Assembly (NCBI GenBank): GCA_934463175.1
Contig: CAKSIW010000027.1
Coordinates: 1 to 28,998 of the forward strand
Source: an uncultured Clostridia bacterium
GTDB lineage: Bacteria; Bacillota; Clostridia; Monoglobales; Monoglobaceae
Reading direction: 5' to 3'
DNA length: 28,998 nucleotides
In this document: positions 1 through 7,030 of the stretch, in pieces
How the letters are laid out: each line of letters begins with the position of its first letter
Numbering within the stretch: position 1 is the first letter of the stretch
Notes under the pieces: model-generated
Told to the model about the DNA's origin: nothing
Seen by the model: only the letters and a program-made list of their open reading frames with translations
Databases searched by the model: none
Translations under genes and position numbers: made by a program

Positions 1-1
1 G

Positions 2-388
2 GTTGAGGGTGCAGACGGAGTGAAAACGGTGTGCAGATATGTTCCCGACACCAAATGTATTGCATTCATTGCAACTGAGTTGGAGGCAAGCGATGGCATT
101 GCGGTTGCAATTGAGATCACATATCTTGACACGGACGGCAAGTTGGCATTTCAATACTTTAAACCTCTCGACGGCGGGAAATATGCGCTTAATACGATCG
201 ATTGCGGCAGAATGACCGGCACAAGAGAATGGAAAACTCTTTCAATCAAACCGGACAAAGCTATGTTTGGAGACGAGTCAGGCGCAAGATGGGATTTTTC
301 AGGTGCGGACTTCGGTCTTCGCACAAGCGAGGGAAGCGGCTGCTATGTCAAACGCGTTGAAATGATTGAAGCGGATTTATATGAATAA
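2..388 (+). CDS. C-terminal fragment of a protein with a carbohydrate-binding-like beta-sandwich domain
   Basis: The frame is already open at the left edge, so this is the 3' end of a longer gene. A GTG at 20 is unlikely to be the real start because reading is continuous before it and no Shine-Dalgarno site is visible. The roughly 128 visible residues look beta-rich and alternate in polarity. The pattern (hydrophobic-YLDT, then WKT, then an F, then GADF-x-LR, then YVKRVE near the end) resembles accessory beta-sandwich domains at the C-terminus of carbohydrate-active proteins. That resemblance is from memory of such domains, not a search. No catalytic motif is visible in this part. The stop codon lies 19 bases before the start of the deacetylase gene, so the two are probably cotranscribed and may act on the same glycan. 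The identity of the whole protein is unknown. Confidence 0.6.
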   Translation, partial: VEGADGVKTVCRYVPDTKCIAFIATELEASDGIAVAIEITYLDTDGKLAFQYFKPLDGGKYALNTIDCGRMTGTREWKTLSIKPDKAMFGDESGARWDFSGADFGLRTSEGSGCYVKRVEMIEADLYE

Positions 389-407
389 TATACAGGAGAT
401 GGACAAA

Positions 408-1109
408 ATGTGGAACGGCAAAATGAAGGCTCTGACATTCAGCTATGATGACGGAGTGACGCAGGACAGGCGGCTGATTGAAATATTCAACAGATACGGA
501 CTCAAGGCAACCTTCAATCTCAACTCATGCCTTCTCGGAAAGAGCGGTGAGCTTGAATTTGGGGAAAAGCGGATTTCGCACAACAAGCTCAGAGCCGATG
601 AGGTGAAAGAGGCATACCGCGGACATGAGGTTGCGGCGCACACTCTGACTCATGTTATGCTGACTCTTCAGGACGATGCGGAGGTTGTCCGTCAGGTTGG
701 TGAAGATGAGAAAAATCTGGAGAGCATAACGGGCGGTGAGGTGGTCGGAATGGCATATCCTTGCAGCGGTGCAAGCTATGACGACCGTACGGCGCGGCTG
801 ATTGGTGAGAACACGGGGATTCGGTATGCCAGAACGAACAAATCAAACTTCAGCTTTGACCTTCAGAAAAATCTGCTGCTTTTTGCTCCGACGGTACATC
901 ACACAGACTTTGAAAAAATGTTTGAGCTTGGTGAGAGGTTTTTGAATGCCGAACCCGACAAACCGCAGCTGTTTTATATATGGGGACACAGCTATGAGTT
1001 TGATGTTGATGATTCGTGGGATTTGTTTGAGAATTTCTGTAAAAAAATCAGCGGACACAGTGACATATTCTACGGTACAAACCGAGAGACGCTCTTGGAC
1101 AGAGAGTAA
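408..1109 (+). CDS. polysaccharide deacetylase family protein (CE4/NodB fold)
   Basis: This 233-residue protein should be a metal-dependent de-N-acetylase or de-O-acetylase acting on a carbohydrate. Motif 1 is TFSYDDG near the N-terminus, giving the catalytic and metal-binding aspartates. Motif 2 is HTLTH, the HxxxH metal ligands. It is followed by AYPCSGASYDD in place of the RxPY segment and by a late YIWGHSYEFD segment carrying a histidine, as in short single-domain members. No signal peptide is visible, so it is probably cytoplasmic. The ATG at 408 is chosen because AGGAG at 394-398 lies 9 bases before it. In-frame starts at 366 (TTG) and 381 lack such a site and would overlap the upstream gene. 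The exact substrate cannot be read from the sequence. Confidence 0.85.
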   Translation: MWNGKMKALTFSYDDGVTQDRRLIEIFNRYGLKATFNLNSCLLGKSGELEFGEKRISHNKLRADEVKEAYRGHEVAAHTLTHVMLTLQDDAEVVRQVGEDEKNLESITGGEVVGMAYPCSGASYDDRTARLIGENTGIRYARTNKSNFSFDLQKNLLLFAPTVHHTDFEKMFELGERFLNAEPDKPQLFYIWGHSYEFDVDDSWDLFENFCKKISGHSDIFYGTNRETLLDRE

Positions 1110-1145
1110 TTTTTCGGGCGGTTTGTGAATCGCTCTGCGATAATT

Positions 1146-1196
1146 AAAAAACAGCTTCACTTTGCAATTATGGTTGCGGAGCGGAGCTGTTTTTTT
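1146..1196 (+). terminator. intrinsic terminator after the deacetylase gene
   Basis: CAGCTTC at 1152-1158 pairs with GGAGCTG at 1183-1189 (one G-T pair). The stem is extended by an A-run before it and a T-run at 1190-1196, and an inner GCAA/TTGC pair (1164-1167 with 1174-1177) stabilises the loop. It follows the deacetylase stop by about 40 bases. Confidence 0.75.
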
Positions 1197-1207
1197 GCGG
1201 AAAAAAC

Positions 1208-1236
1208 TTGCGGAACGCAAAAAACTGTGATATATT
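1208..1236 (+). promoter_or_regulatory. sigma-A type promoter, TTGCGG-17-TATATT with extended -10
   Basis: The -35 box TTGCGG (1208-1213) and the -10 box TATATT (1231-1236) are separated by exactly 17 bases, and a TG one base before the -10 box gives an extended -10. It lies just after the deacetylase terminator and points into the gene-poor stretch before the acetyltransferase. Transcription would start near 1243, about 265 bases before the acetyltransferase start. Confidence 0.5.
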
Positions 1237-1254
1237 GTTTAATATACAGATTTT

Positions 1255-1382
1255 ATGAGAAAAATGAAGGAATGCGGAATGTTAAAAATGAAAAGCATTA
1301 AAGCATAAAAAAATAGTGCGGCGCTGCTCCGTTACGGTAAGGTGTAATTGGATAGAATAATAACCGACAGAGCAGCACTGCA
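1255..1382 (+). other. short leader-like reading frame followed by a large imperfect hairpin
   Basis: This lies in the 350-base stretch without a recognised gene between the deacetylase and the acetyltransferase. Just after the promoter at 1208-1236 there is an ATG (1255) reading 17 basic codons to a TAA at 1306-1308, with no clear Shine-Dalgarno site. Nine bases later an inverted repeat begins: 1317-1329 pairs with 1370-1382 at 11 of 13 positions, including an unbroken GCTGCTC/GAGCAGC core, with a 40-base loop that contains a weaker GGT/ACC pair. There is no T-run directly after it. It could be a small RNA, an untranslated leader of the acetyltransferase gene, or a relic of a small repeat. 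None of these can be decided from this sequence. Confidence 0.35.
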
Positions 1383-1509
1383 TTACGTTTATATATTATA
1401 GCACAGTATACCCTGATTTGAAAAGGGGTTTTGTAAAAAAATGTAAGGAATTTTTTGAATGTGTCTTATAAGACATAACATAATTACGTTTTACGGGAGG
1501 AATTTAATT

Positions 1510-2013
1510 ATGGAAAAGAACAGTTATGATGTGCCTGCTTTGCAAATCGAAAAATACAGCGGAAAATATGACGATGAAATCATATCACTGATTCTTGATA
1601 TTCAAAACAATGAATATAAAATAGCCCTGTCGATTAGTGAACAGCCAGACTTGCTTGATATAAAGCACTGTTATCAGCAGGATGGAGGCGAATTCTGGGT
1701 TGCACTGTCAGGCGGCAGTGTAATCGGGACAATCGGGCTTATGATGAAGGAACGGCACTGTGCCGTTGTAAAGAAGTTTTTTGTCAAAAAAGAGTTCCGT
1801 TCCCGGAAGGTCGGATATGCGCTGTACAGTGAGCTTTTGAAATATGCCGAAAGCCGGAAACTTTGTTATCTCATACTTGACACGCCATCTGTTGCTCATG
1901 CCTCTCACAGATTTTATGAGAAGGCAGGTTTTTGCAAAATCAGCGCAGAAAGTCTGCCGGTGCCGTATTCATATCCCGACAGGGACAGCATTCTTTATCT
2001 GTTAAGGCTCTGA
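1510..2013 (+). CDS. GNAT family N-acetyltransferase
   Basis: This 167-residue protein should transfer an acetyl group from acetyl-CoA to an amine. The strand that leads into the CoA site (about residues 95-105) is followed by FRSRKVGYALY, matching the Q/R-x-x-G-x-G/A pyrophosphate-binding loop. The next helix and strand, and the C-terminal HRFYEKAGF motif, are typical of GNAT proteins. The start at 1510 is supported by GGGAGG at 1495-1500, 9 bases upstream. A longer in-frame start at 1459 has no such site. The gene stands alone between the hairpin region and the peptidase gene. The substrate is unknown, since GNAT sequence alone rarely shows it. Confidence 0.85.
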   Translation: MEKNSYDVPALQIEKYSGKYDDEIISLILDIQNNEYKIALSISEQPDLLDIKHCYQQDGGEFWVALSGGSVIGTIGLMMKERHCAVVKKFFVKKEFRSRKVGYALYSELLKYAESRKLCYLILDTPSVAHASHRFYEKAGFCKISAESLPVPYSYPDRDSILYLLRL

Positions 2014-2034
2014 AATCCGATTAAGCACGGAAAA

Positions 2035-2065
2035 TGCTGTCGGCGGTGCAGCAAAGGGCTTTTTT
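2035..2065 (+). terminator. weak possible terminator after the acetyltransferase
   Basis: A 5-bp stem TGCTG (2035-2039) / CAGCA (2049-2053) is followed after six bases by a run of six T (2060-2065). The stem is short and the T-run is not adjacent, so this is tentative. Confidence 0.25.
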
Positions 2066-2103
2066 ACGGCAATTCGGGCAGAACAAATATTTTTGAGAAT
2101 GTA

Positions 2104-2132
2104 TTGACTTTTCGGTGTATGTGTATTATAAT
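2104..2132 (+). promoter_or_regulatory. consensus sigma-A promoter of the SLH-M13 peptidase gene
   Basis: TTGACT (2104-2109), a 17-base spacer and a perfect TATAAT (2127-2132). Transcription should start near 2138-2140, giving a leader of about 150 bases before the ATG at 2289. The leader holds a 6-bp hairpin (GTGCGG 2174-2179 / CCGCAC 2192-2197) and no riboswitch I recognise. Confidence 0.8.
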
Positions 2133-2134
2133 AT

Positions 2135-2152
2135 AACTAACGAGTGTTAGTT
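2135..2152. promoter_or_regulatory. perfect 7-4-7 palindrome at the transcription start, TetR-type operator
   Basis: AACTAAC and GTTAGTT form a perfect inverted repeat around the 4-base centre GAGT, beginning three bases after the -10 box. Size, symmetry and position fit a repressor operator of the TetR family, which would block the promoter directly. No TetR-type gene lies in the window, so the regulator, if real, is encoded elsewhere. The functional reading is inference; the dyad itself is seen directly. Confidence 0.6.
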
Positions 2153-2288
2153 AGTTGAATGTGTCGTTGAAGGGTGCGGATTTGCTTATTGCCGCACAGC
2201 GGAAAATGTTTTGTGCACCATTAAAAGAGTGCTCAGATGCGGGTATGTAACCTGAAACACAAGAAATTAAAGAAAGAGAGAGAAGATT

Positions 2289-4631
2289 ATGAAAACTAAA
2301 AGAATTATTGCGTCAGGCGTTGCCGCCGCTTTGCTGTTCACAAACACAGCGTTTGCTTCCGATATGTATGCGACACGCGGAGAGACTGCGGATATGCTGC
2401 TTTCTGCGGCAGATGACTATAACAAGGATATAAAGCGCAGCGACATAATAAAAGGCTATGGCGGTGACAGCGAGCTTCACGAGGATTGGAACATCAACCG
2501 TGCCGAGGCACTTGTCATGCTGTCACGTGCATTCGGAAAGCTTCCCGAGCTTGTCGGACATAATGCAAGAACTGCACTGAAAAGCGGTGATTTTACGGAT
2601 ATTCCCGATTGGGCAAGACCCGAGCTTCAGCCGGTTCTCGATGCCGGTATTGCGGCAGGAACGTCCGACGGACTCTTTTCGCCTTATGACGATGTAACAA
2701 AAGAGCAGATGGAGCTTTTCATAAAACGTGCATATGCATTGTTCGGGACAAATGAAAAGGACGATTTTTATGCGGCGGTTAACAGGGACGCGCTTAATAA
2801 GCTCGAATTAAAACCCGGGCGAATGATAGCGGGAGCACTTTATGACCTTCAGGACGACAGCACGGAGAAGGTGGACGCTGTTATTCAAGAGGCAATTGAA
2901 CAAAACGGTGAAAAGGGGAGCAATGAGCAGAAAATAGCTGACTTTTACAAAAACATACTGGACAAAGAGAGCCGCAATGAAATCGGCATCGCTCCGATAA
3001 AGCCATATCTTGCCGATATTGATTCCGCGAAAAATGCAGAGGAGCTTGCAGATGTGCAGATAAAGCTCATTAAAAATCTGTATATGGTTCCGTTTACGGC
3101 TTTTTCCGTTATTGAGGATTTCAAGGACAGTACAAAATATATTATGTATTTCGGAACGGCAGAGCCGTATCTGACAAAGGACTTTTATTTAAACGGAACG
3201 GAGGCTCAGAAGGCGAGCTATCTGAAATATTTAAAGACTGTTTCGGAAATTGCGGGCGAGAATATGTCAGACGGACAGCTTGAGAATTTCTATAATTTTG
3301 AAAAAACACTTGCGGAGAAAAAGCTGAAGCCCGAGGACGGCAATAATGTGGATATAATTTACAATATATACACTTTTGATGAAATACAGTCTCTTTTTCC
3401 AAGCATTGATTTGACCGGGGTTTTGAACAGTCTTGGTCTTAAAAAAGAGGATATAATTCTTGTGACAGATGAGGAACTCACAAAAGAGTTTGCAAAAAGT
3501 TTCACAGATGAAAACCTTGAAACGCTCAAAACTGCTGCAAAGCTGAGTGTGCTTCTGAATTACGGCGGTGCACTGAACACGGAGTTCACCGATGCCGCCG
3601 ACACTTTTAATCAGGAATTTCTCGGCATTTTGGGAACATATTCCGATGAAGAGCGTGCCGTAATAACTGTCGCAAACATTATGCCCGATTATATCGGTGA
3701 AATTTATGCAGAAAAGTATTTCACTGAGGAGGCAAAACAAAGCGTTCTCAAAATGGTGAATGACATTATATCGGTTTACAAGGAGCGAATCGGCAAGCTT
3801 GACTGGATGAGTCCCGAAACAAAAGCAAAAGCGATTAACAAGCTTGACAAAATGGGAGTTAAAATCGGTTACCCCGACACATGGGAAACCTATCTTGACG
3901 ACGCCGAAATCAAGTCAAATGCGGAGGGCGGAAGTTATTTTGACAATATAACCGAAATAGCAAAGGCAGCAATGAAACACTTGTCAGAACTTCAGGGAAC
4001 GGCTCCCGACAAAACAAAATGGGAAATGTATCCGTATACGGTCAATGCGTGCTACAGCGCAACCTCAAATGACATCACTTTCCCTGCGGCAATATTGCAG
4101 CCGCCGATGTATGACGTTAATGCGTCATATGAAGAAAATCTGGGCGCAATCGGATATATCATCGCACATGAAATTACGCACGCTTTTGACAATAACGGTG
4201 CAAAGTTTGACGAAAACGGAAATGCAGCCGACTGGTGGACGGAAAAGGATTATGCCGAATTTGAAAAAAGATGTGAAAAAACGGTGTATTTCTATGACAG
4301 GCAGGAAGGCATTCCGGGTGTTCCGATGAACGGACGGCAGACACTCAGTGAAAATGTTGCAGATCAGGGTGCTGTGCAATGTATCACGGAGGTTGTGTCG
4401 AGACTGGAAAACCCTGACTATAAGAAGCTGTATCATTCCATGGCAAAGGCATGGGCGAGCACAAAAACGCGGGAATATGCAAAATATACGGCTGGCATGG
4501 ACGTTCATTCAGATGACAAGCTGCGTGTTAACCGTGTTGTTGTGAACTGCGGTGAATTCTACACAGCTTTCGGAATAACGGAAAAGGACGGTATGTGGGT
4601 TGCCCCTGCGGAACGGGTGAAGATTTGGTAA
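2289..4631 (+). CDS. exported SLH-domain M13 (neprilysin-like) zinc metallopeptidase
   Basis: The 780-residue product begins with a signal peptide (basic start, hydrophobic core, AFA at 21-23). Residues from about 26 to 150 form two S-layer-homology-like repeats; the second has the FTDIPDWA...GTSDGLFSP pattern. An M13 peptidase follows from about residue 157 (DDFYAAVN). Catalytic features are complete: a NAxY-type segment and a PAAILQPPMY segment, zinc site HEITH at 627-631, third ligand and acid in ENVAD (E688, D692), and the M13 C-terminal signature ending in W780. M13 enzymes are oligopeptidases. The SLH part should hold this one to the cell wall, so peptide trimming at the surface is the likely role. 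It has its own promoter with an operator and its own terminator. The Shine-Dalgarno site is weak (purine-rich AGAAAGAGAG at 2271-2280). Confidence 0.93.
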   Translation: MKTKRIIASGVAAALLFTNTAFASDMYATRGETADMLLSAADDYNKDIKRSDIIKGYGGDSELHEDWNINRAEALVMLSRAFGKLPELVGHNARTALKSGDFTDIPDWARPELQPVLDAGIAAGTSDGLFSPYDDVTKEQMELFIKRAYALFGTNEKDDFYAAVNRDALNKLELKPGRMIAGALYDLQDDSTEKVDAVIQEAIEQNGEKGSNEQKIADFYKNILDKESRNEIGIAPIKPYLADIDSAKNAEELADVQIKLIKNLYMVPFTAFSVIEDFKDSTKYIMYFGTAEPYLTKDFYLNGTEAQKASYLKYLKTVSEIAGENMSDGQLENFYNFEKTLAEKKLKPEDGNNVDIIYNIYTFDEIQSLFPSIDLTGVLNSLGLKKEDIILVTDEELTKEFAKSFTDENLETLKTAAKLSVLLNYGGALNTEFTDAADTFNQEFLGILGTYSDEERAVITVANIMPDYIGEIYAEKYFTEEAKQSVLKMVNDIISVYKERIGKLDWMSPETKAKAINKLDKMGVKIGYPDTWETYLDDAEIKSNAEGGSYFDNITEIAKAAMKHLSELQGTAPDKTKWEMYPYTVNACYSATSNDITFPAAILQPPMYDVNASYEENLGAIGYIIAHEITHAFDNNGAKFDENGNAADWWTEKDYAEFEKRCEKTVYFYDRQEGIPGVPMNGRQTLSENVADQGAVQCITEVVSRLENPDYKKLYHSMAKAWASTKTREYAKYTAGMDVHSDDKLRVNRVVVNCGEFYTAFGITEKDGMWVAPAERVKIW

Positions 4632-4711
4632 ATGCCTTTGGCTTCCGCGTTATTGCCGATGTGAATTTTTCGCACATGATTCTCGGAGGGCGGCACTGAA
4701 AATTTAAAATC

Positions 4712-4748
4712 AAGCAGACCATATTATTATACGGTCTGCTTTTTATTT
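4712..4748 (+). terminator. strong intrinsic terminator of the M13 peptidase gene
   Basis: A perfect 9-bp stem, AAGCAGACC (4712-4720) with GGTCTGCTT (4733-4741), with a 12-base AT-rich loop, runs directly into a T-rich tail. Confidence 0.88.
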
Positions 4749-4800
4749 TGTATAGTGCAAATAAAATTTACTTTTGTGCAAATACAAGCATGGGGCGGTG

Positions 4801-4809
4801 TGGTATTAT
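4801..4809 (+). promoter_or_regulatory. possible extended -10 promoter (TGG-TATTAT)
   Basis: TATTAT at 4804-4809 is preceded by TG one base earlier. No good -35 box lies 16-18 bases upstream. It points at the decayed nucleotidyltransferase start at 4832. Confidence 0.3.
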
Positions 4810-4831
4810 ATAGCTAAAGTAGTGAAAGGGC

Positions 4832-5005
4832 ATGAATGCTGCGGCATTGTTAATTATGACGGCGGGAATGAGAAGCCGATACGCGGCAGCCAAGCCTTCA
4901 TTTCTTTCGCTTTCGGCACTCATTATGACCTGTGAATGCGGAATATATTTTGTTGTATGTTGCCGCACAGTATCTTTGATTATGCTAAAGCAGAGCTTTT
5001 ATTGA
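4832..5005 (+). pseudogene. remnant of the N-terminus of a sugar nucleotidyltransferase
   Basis: A 57-codon frame opens with ATG at 4832. Its residues 5-21 (ALLIMTAGMRSRYAAAK) closely follow the start of UTP-sugar uridylyltransferase-like enzymes, whose signature is roughly ALVMAAGMGSRYGGLK. The key glycines of that nucleotide-binding loop are partly replaced (G to R, GG to AA). After about 20 codons the resemblance ends, and the frame runs into the 3' end of the AraC gene on the other strand. The spacing of AAAGGG to the ATG is too short for good initiation. I read it as a truncated, decaying gene start. A chance match over 17 residues cannot be excluded. The stretch 4749-4984 holds nothing else I recognise. 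Confidence 0.4.
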
Positions 5006-5857
5006 GCGCGAGTATTCATTCGGACTCATGCCTGTGAACCGTTTGAACTGACGCGAGAAATAGTGTATTGACGAATAGCCGAGAATTTCGGCAATTTGCG
5101 AAATATTGTAGTTATCCTCGCGCAGAAGCTGTTTTGCCCGTTCGGTTTTCAGCAGTAAAAAATAGTTGATCGGTGAGGTCGAAAAAGCTCTGTTAAAAAG
5201 GTCATTGATTGTTGTTTTGTTGAGTGACGAGCATTTTTCGAGACGGTCAATCGTAATTTTTTCGCCGATGTGTGTGTGCATATAATTGAGAATCACACTG
5301 AGGCGTGCGTCACGGTTGTTTTCGCTTAAGGTTGAATACTGCTTGCCCGAAATGTCCGAACGGAGAAATGAAATGAGAAGCTCGCAGATATAGTTTTTTA
5401 TGAGCTGCGGAGCACCGATAATCGGAAGTTTGCGGCGCGAGAGCTTATAGCAGAAAACTATGTTCAGCGGTGTTTCAAAGCAGTTTGTGAATTCGGAGAT
5501 GATTTTTGAAATAAGCTCCTTTTGCTTTTGACCGACATTGAGTTTTCTGCCGCAGAAATAAGTCATTGCGTCGGAATTGCATTCAAATGAGATAATAGCA
5601 ACGCTCGGTGCGGTTTTGTTTGAGGTTATATTATGCCATTCGTTAGGCTTATGAAAATATGCTTCGCCCTGCGAAAGCGTTAATGTGCCGCTGCCTGCGG
5701 TGATTTGCGCCTCGCCCTTGTCGATATAGACCATTTCCCAAAACGGGTGGGATTCTCCGACAAATTTAAATTCGGTATCATATTCAAAATATCTCACCGA
5801 ATAGATTTTGTTTATGCTTATTTCATCACGCAGAAGAGACGGCTTGTATTCAGGCAT
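4985..5857 (-). CDS. AraC family transcriptional regulator with cupin sensor domain
   Basis: This 290-residue DNA-binding regulator has an N-terminal cupin-like effector domain (about residues 30-115; HPFWEMVYIDKGE and FHKPNEWH segments) of the kind that binds sugars. The C-terminal region from about 190 has two helix-turn-helix motifs, with ISQIAEILGYSSIHYFSRQFKR as the second and the closing GMSPNEYR-like signature. Start: ATG at 5857 preceded by GGAGG in the strand read. It is divergent from nagA with 105 bases between the two starts, so control of the amino-sugar operon is the most likely job. That link is inference from position. The ligand is unknown. Confidence 0.9.
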   Translation of the reverse strand: MPEYKPSLLRDEISINKIYSVRYFEYDTEFKFVGESHPFWEMVYIDKGEAQITAGSGTLTLSQGEAYFHKPNEWHNITSNKTAPSVAIISFECNSDAMTYFCGRKLNVGQKQKELISKIISEFTNCFETPLNIVFCYKLSRRKLPIIGAPQLIKNYICELLISFLRSDISGKQYSTLSENNRDARLSVILNYMHTHIGEKITIDRLEKCSSLNKTTINDLFNRAFSTSPINYFLLLKTERAKQLLREDNYNISQIAEILGYSSIHYFSRQFKRFTGMSPNEYSRSIKALL

Positions 5858-5890
5858 GGGGCACCTCCGGAAATATTATTGCTCAGTTAA

Positions 5891-5919
5891 AGTATATCAA
5901 CAAAAAACAATTTAGTCAA
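5891..5919 (-). promoter_or_regulatory. consensus promoter of the cupin-AraC gene
   Basis: Read on the minus strand: TTGACT (5919-5914), 17 bases, TATACT (5896-5891). It fills much of the divergent intergenic region. No comparably good promoter is visible for nagA on the plus strand, which suits a gene that needs an activator. Confidence 0.75.
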
Positions 5920-5962
5920 CAGTGCGGAAAAATAAAAATCAGAATGAGAGGAGAAAACTGAA

Positions 5963-7015
5963 ATGCTGATAAAAAACGGAATACTGAATGGACAAAAATG
6001 CGACATTCTTGTCGAGGACGGCAGAATTTCAAAAATCGGAAGAATTTCGGGAGACGGATATGATGCGGACGGGCTGGAGATTTTCCCCGGTCTTGTTGAC
6101 ATTCATGCGCACGGTTTCATGGGTGCGGACACTATGGACGGTGAGCTTGAAGCGCTGTCACGCGCCTTGGCTGAACGCGGAACGACAACATGGTATCCCA
6201 CAACGATGACGGAATCACGTGAGAGAATTATGCACGCGTGCAATGCCGACATTCAGACGGGCGGTGCAAATATTTTGGGCTTTCACACGGAAGGACCGTA
6301 TGTTTCGTCTGAATATAAGGGGGCGCAGAATGAGAAATATATAAAAAATCCAAGTGCGGAAGAATTTCGGGAGTTTAAAAACATAAAGCTGGTTACAATC
6401 GCGCCGGAGCTTGAAGGCGCGGAGGAGTTTATTGAAAGCTGCGGCTGCGTTGTGTGCCTCGGACACAGCGGAGCAAGCTATGCCGAAGGCGTTTCGGCTG
6501 CACGTGCAGGGGCGAAGTGCCTCACGCACACATTCAACGCAATGCCGCCTTTTCATCACCGTGAGCCGTCACTGATTGGTGCGGCGATAACCGAGGATAT
6601 GTATGTTCAGGTTATTTCGGACGGACTTCATCTTCACCGCGCCGCGGTTCTGGCTCTTTATCGGATTTTCGGCGCGGACAGAATGATATTAATCAGCGAC
6701 AGTATGCGTGCCGCAGGGCTTTGTGACGGTGAATATGAGTTCGGCGGTCAGCAGATTACGGTCAGGGGCGGCATTGCGAGAACCGATGAAGGCAAAATTG
6801 CGGGAAGCACATCTTGTCTCATGGACTGCGTCAGAACCGCGGTCAGAATGGGCATACCCAAGCATGATGCGGTTAAAATGGCGAGTGAAACGCCGTCGGC
6901 ACTGATGGGAATTAACAAGGGCAGGCTTGTGTGCGGATATGACGCAGATATTTTGCTTTGTGACAAGGATTTGAATGTTAAACGGGTCATGATAAACGGA
7001 AAATTCTACAAATAA
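5963..7015 (+). CDS. nagA: N-acetylglucosamine-6-phosphate deacetylase
   Basis: This 350-residue cytoplasmic amidohydrolase converts N-acetylglucosamine-6-phosphate to glucosamine-6-phosphate and acetate. Metal and catalytic residues of the family are in place: HAH at 48-50, E110 in HTEGPY, H168 in LGHSGAS, H189 in THTFNAM and the catalytic D246 in ISDSM. The length is slightly below the usual 380 or so because loops and the N-terminal beta domain are compact. The start is fixed by AGGAG at 5949-5953, 9 bases before the ATG. It is followed after 15 bases by the deaminase-kinase fusion, so the two genes form one amino-sugar operon. Control is probably through the divergent AraC gene. Confidence 0.95.
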   Translation: MLIKNGILNGQKCDILVEDGRISKIGRISGDGYDADGLEIFPGLVDIHAHGFMGADTMDGELEALSRALAERGTTTWYPTTMTESRERIMHACNADIQTGGANILGFHTEGPYVSSEYKGAQNEKYIKNPSAEEFREFKNIKLVTIAPELEGAEEFIESCGCVVCLGHSGASYAEGVSAARAGAKCLTHTFNAMPPFHHREPSLIGAAITEDMYVQVISDGLHLHRAAVLALYRIFGADRMILISDSMRAAGLCDGEYEFGGQQITVRGGIARTDEGKIAGSTSCLMDCVRTAVRMGIPKHDAVKMASETPSALMGINKGRLVCGYDADILLCDKDLNVKRVMINGKFYK

Positions 7016-7030
7016 GGAGAGTGACGTGAA

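Noticed and set aside
1317..1382. Imperfect hairpin considered as an integron attC site or a transposon end pair
   Set aside because: The expected RYYYAAC/GTTRRRY core sites are not present in the right places, and no cassette gene, integrase or transposase is nearby.
2138..2288. 150-base leader of the M13 peptidase considered as a riboswitch
   Set aside because: Only one 6-bp hairpin is visible and there is no terminator or sequestered ribosome site; no known riboswitch motif was recognised.
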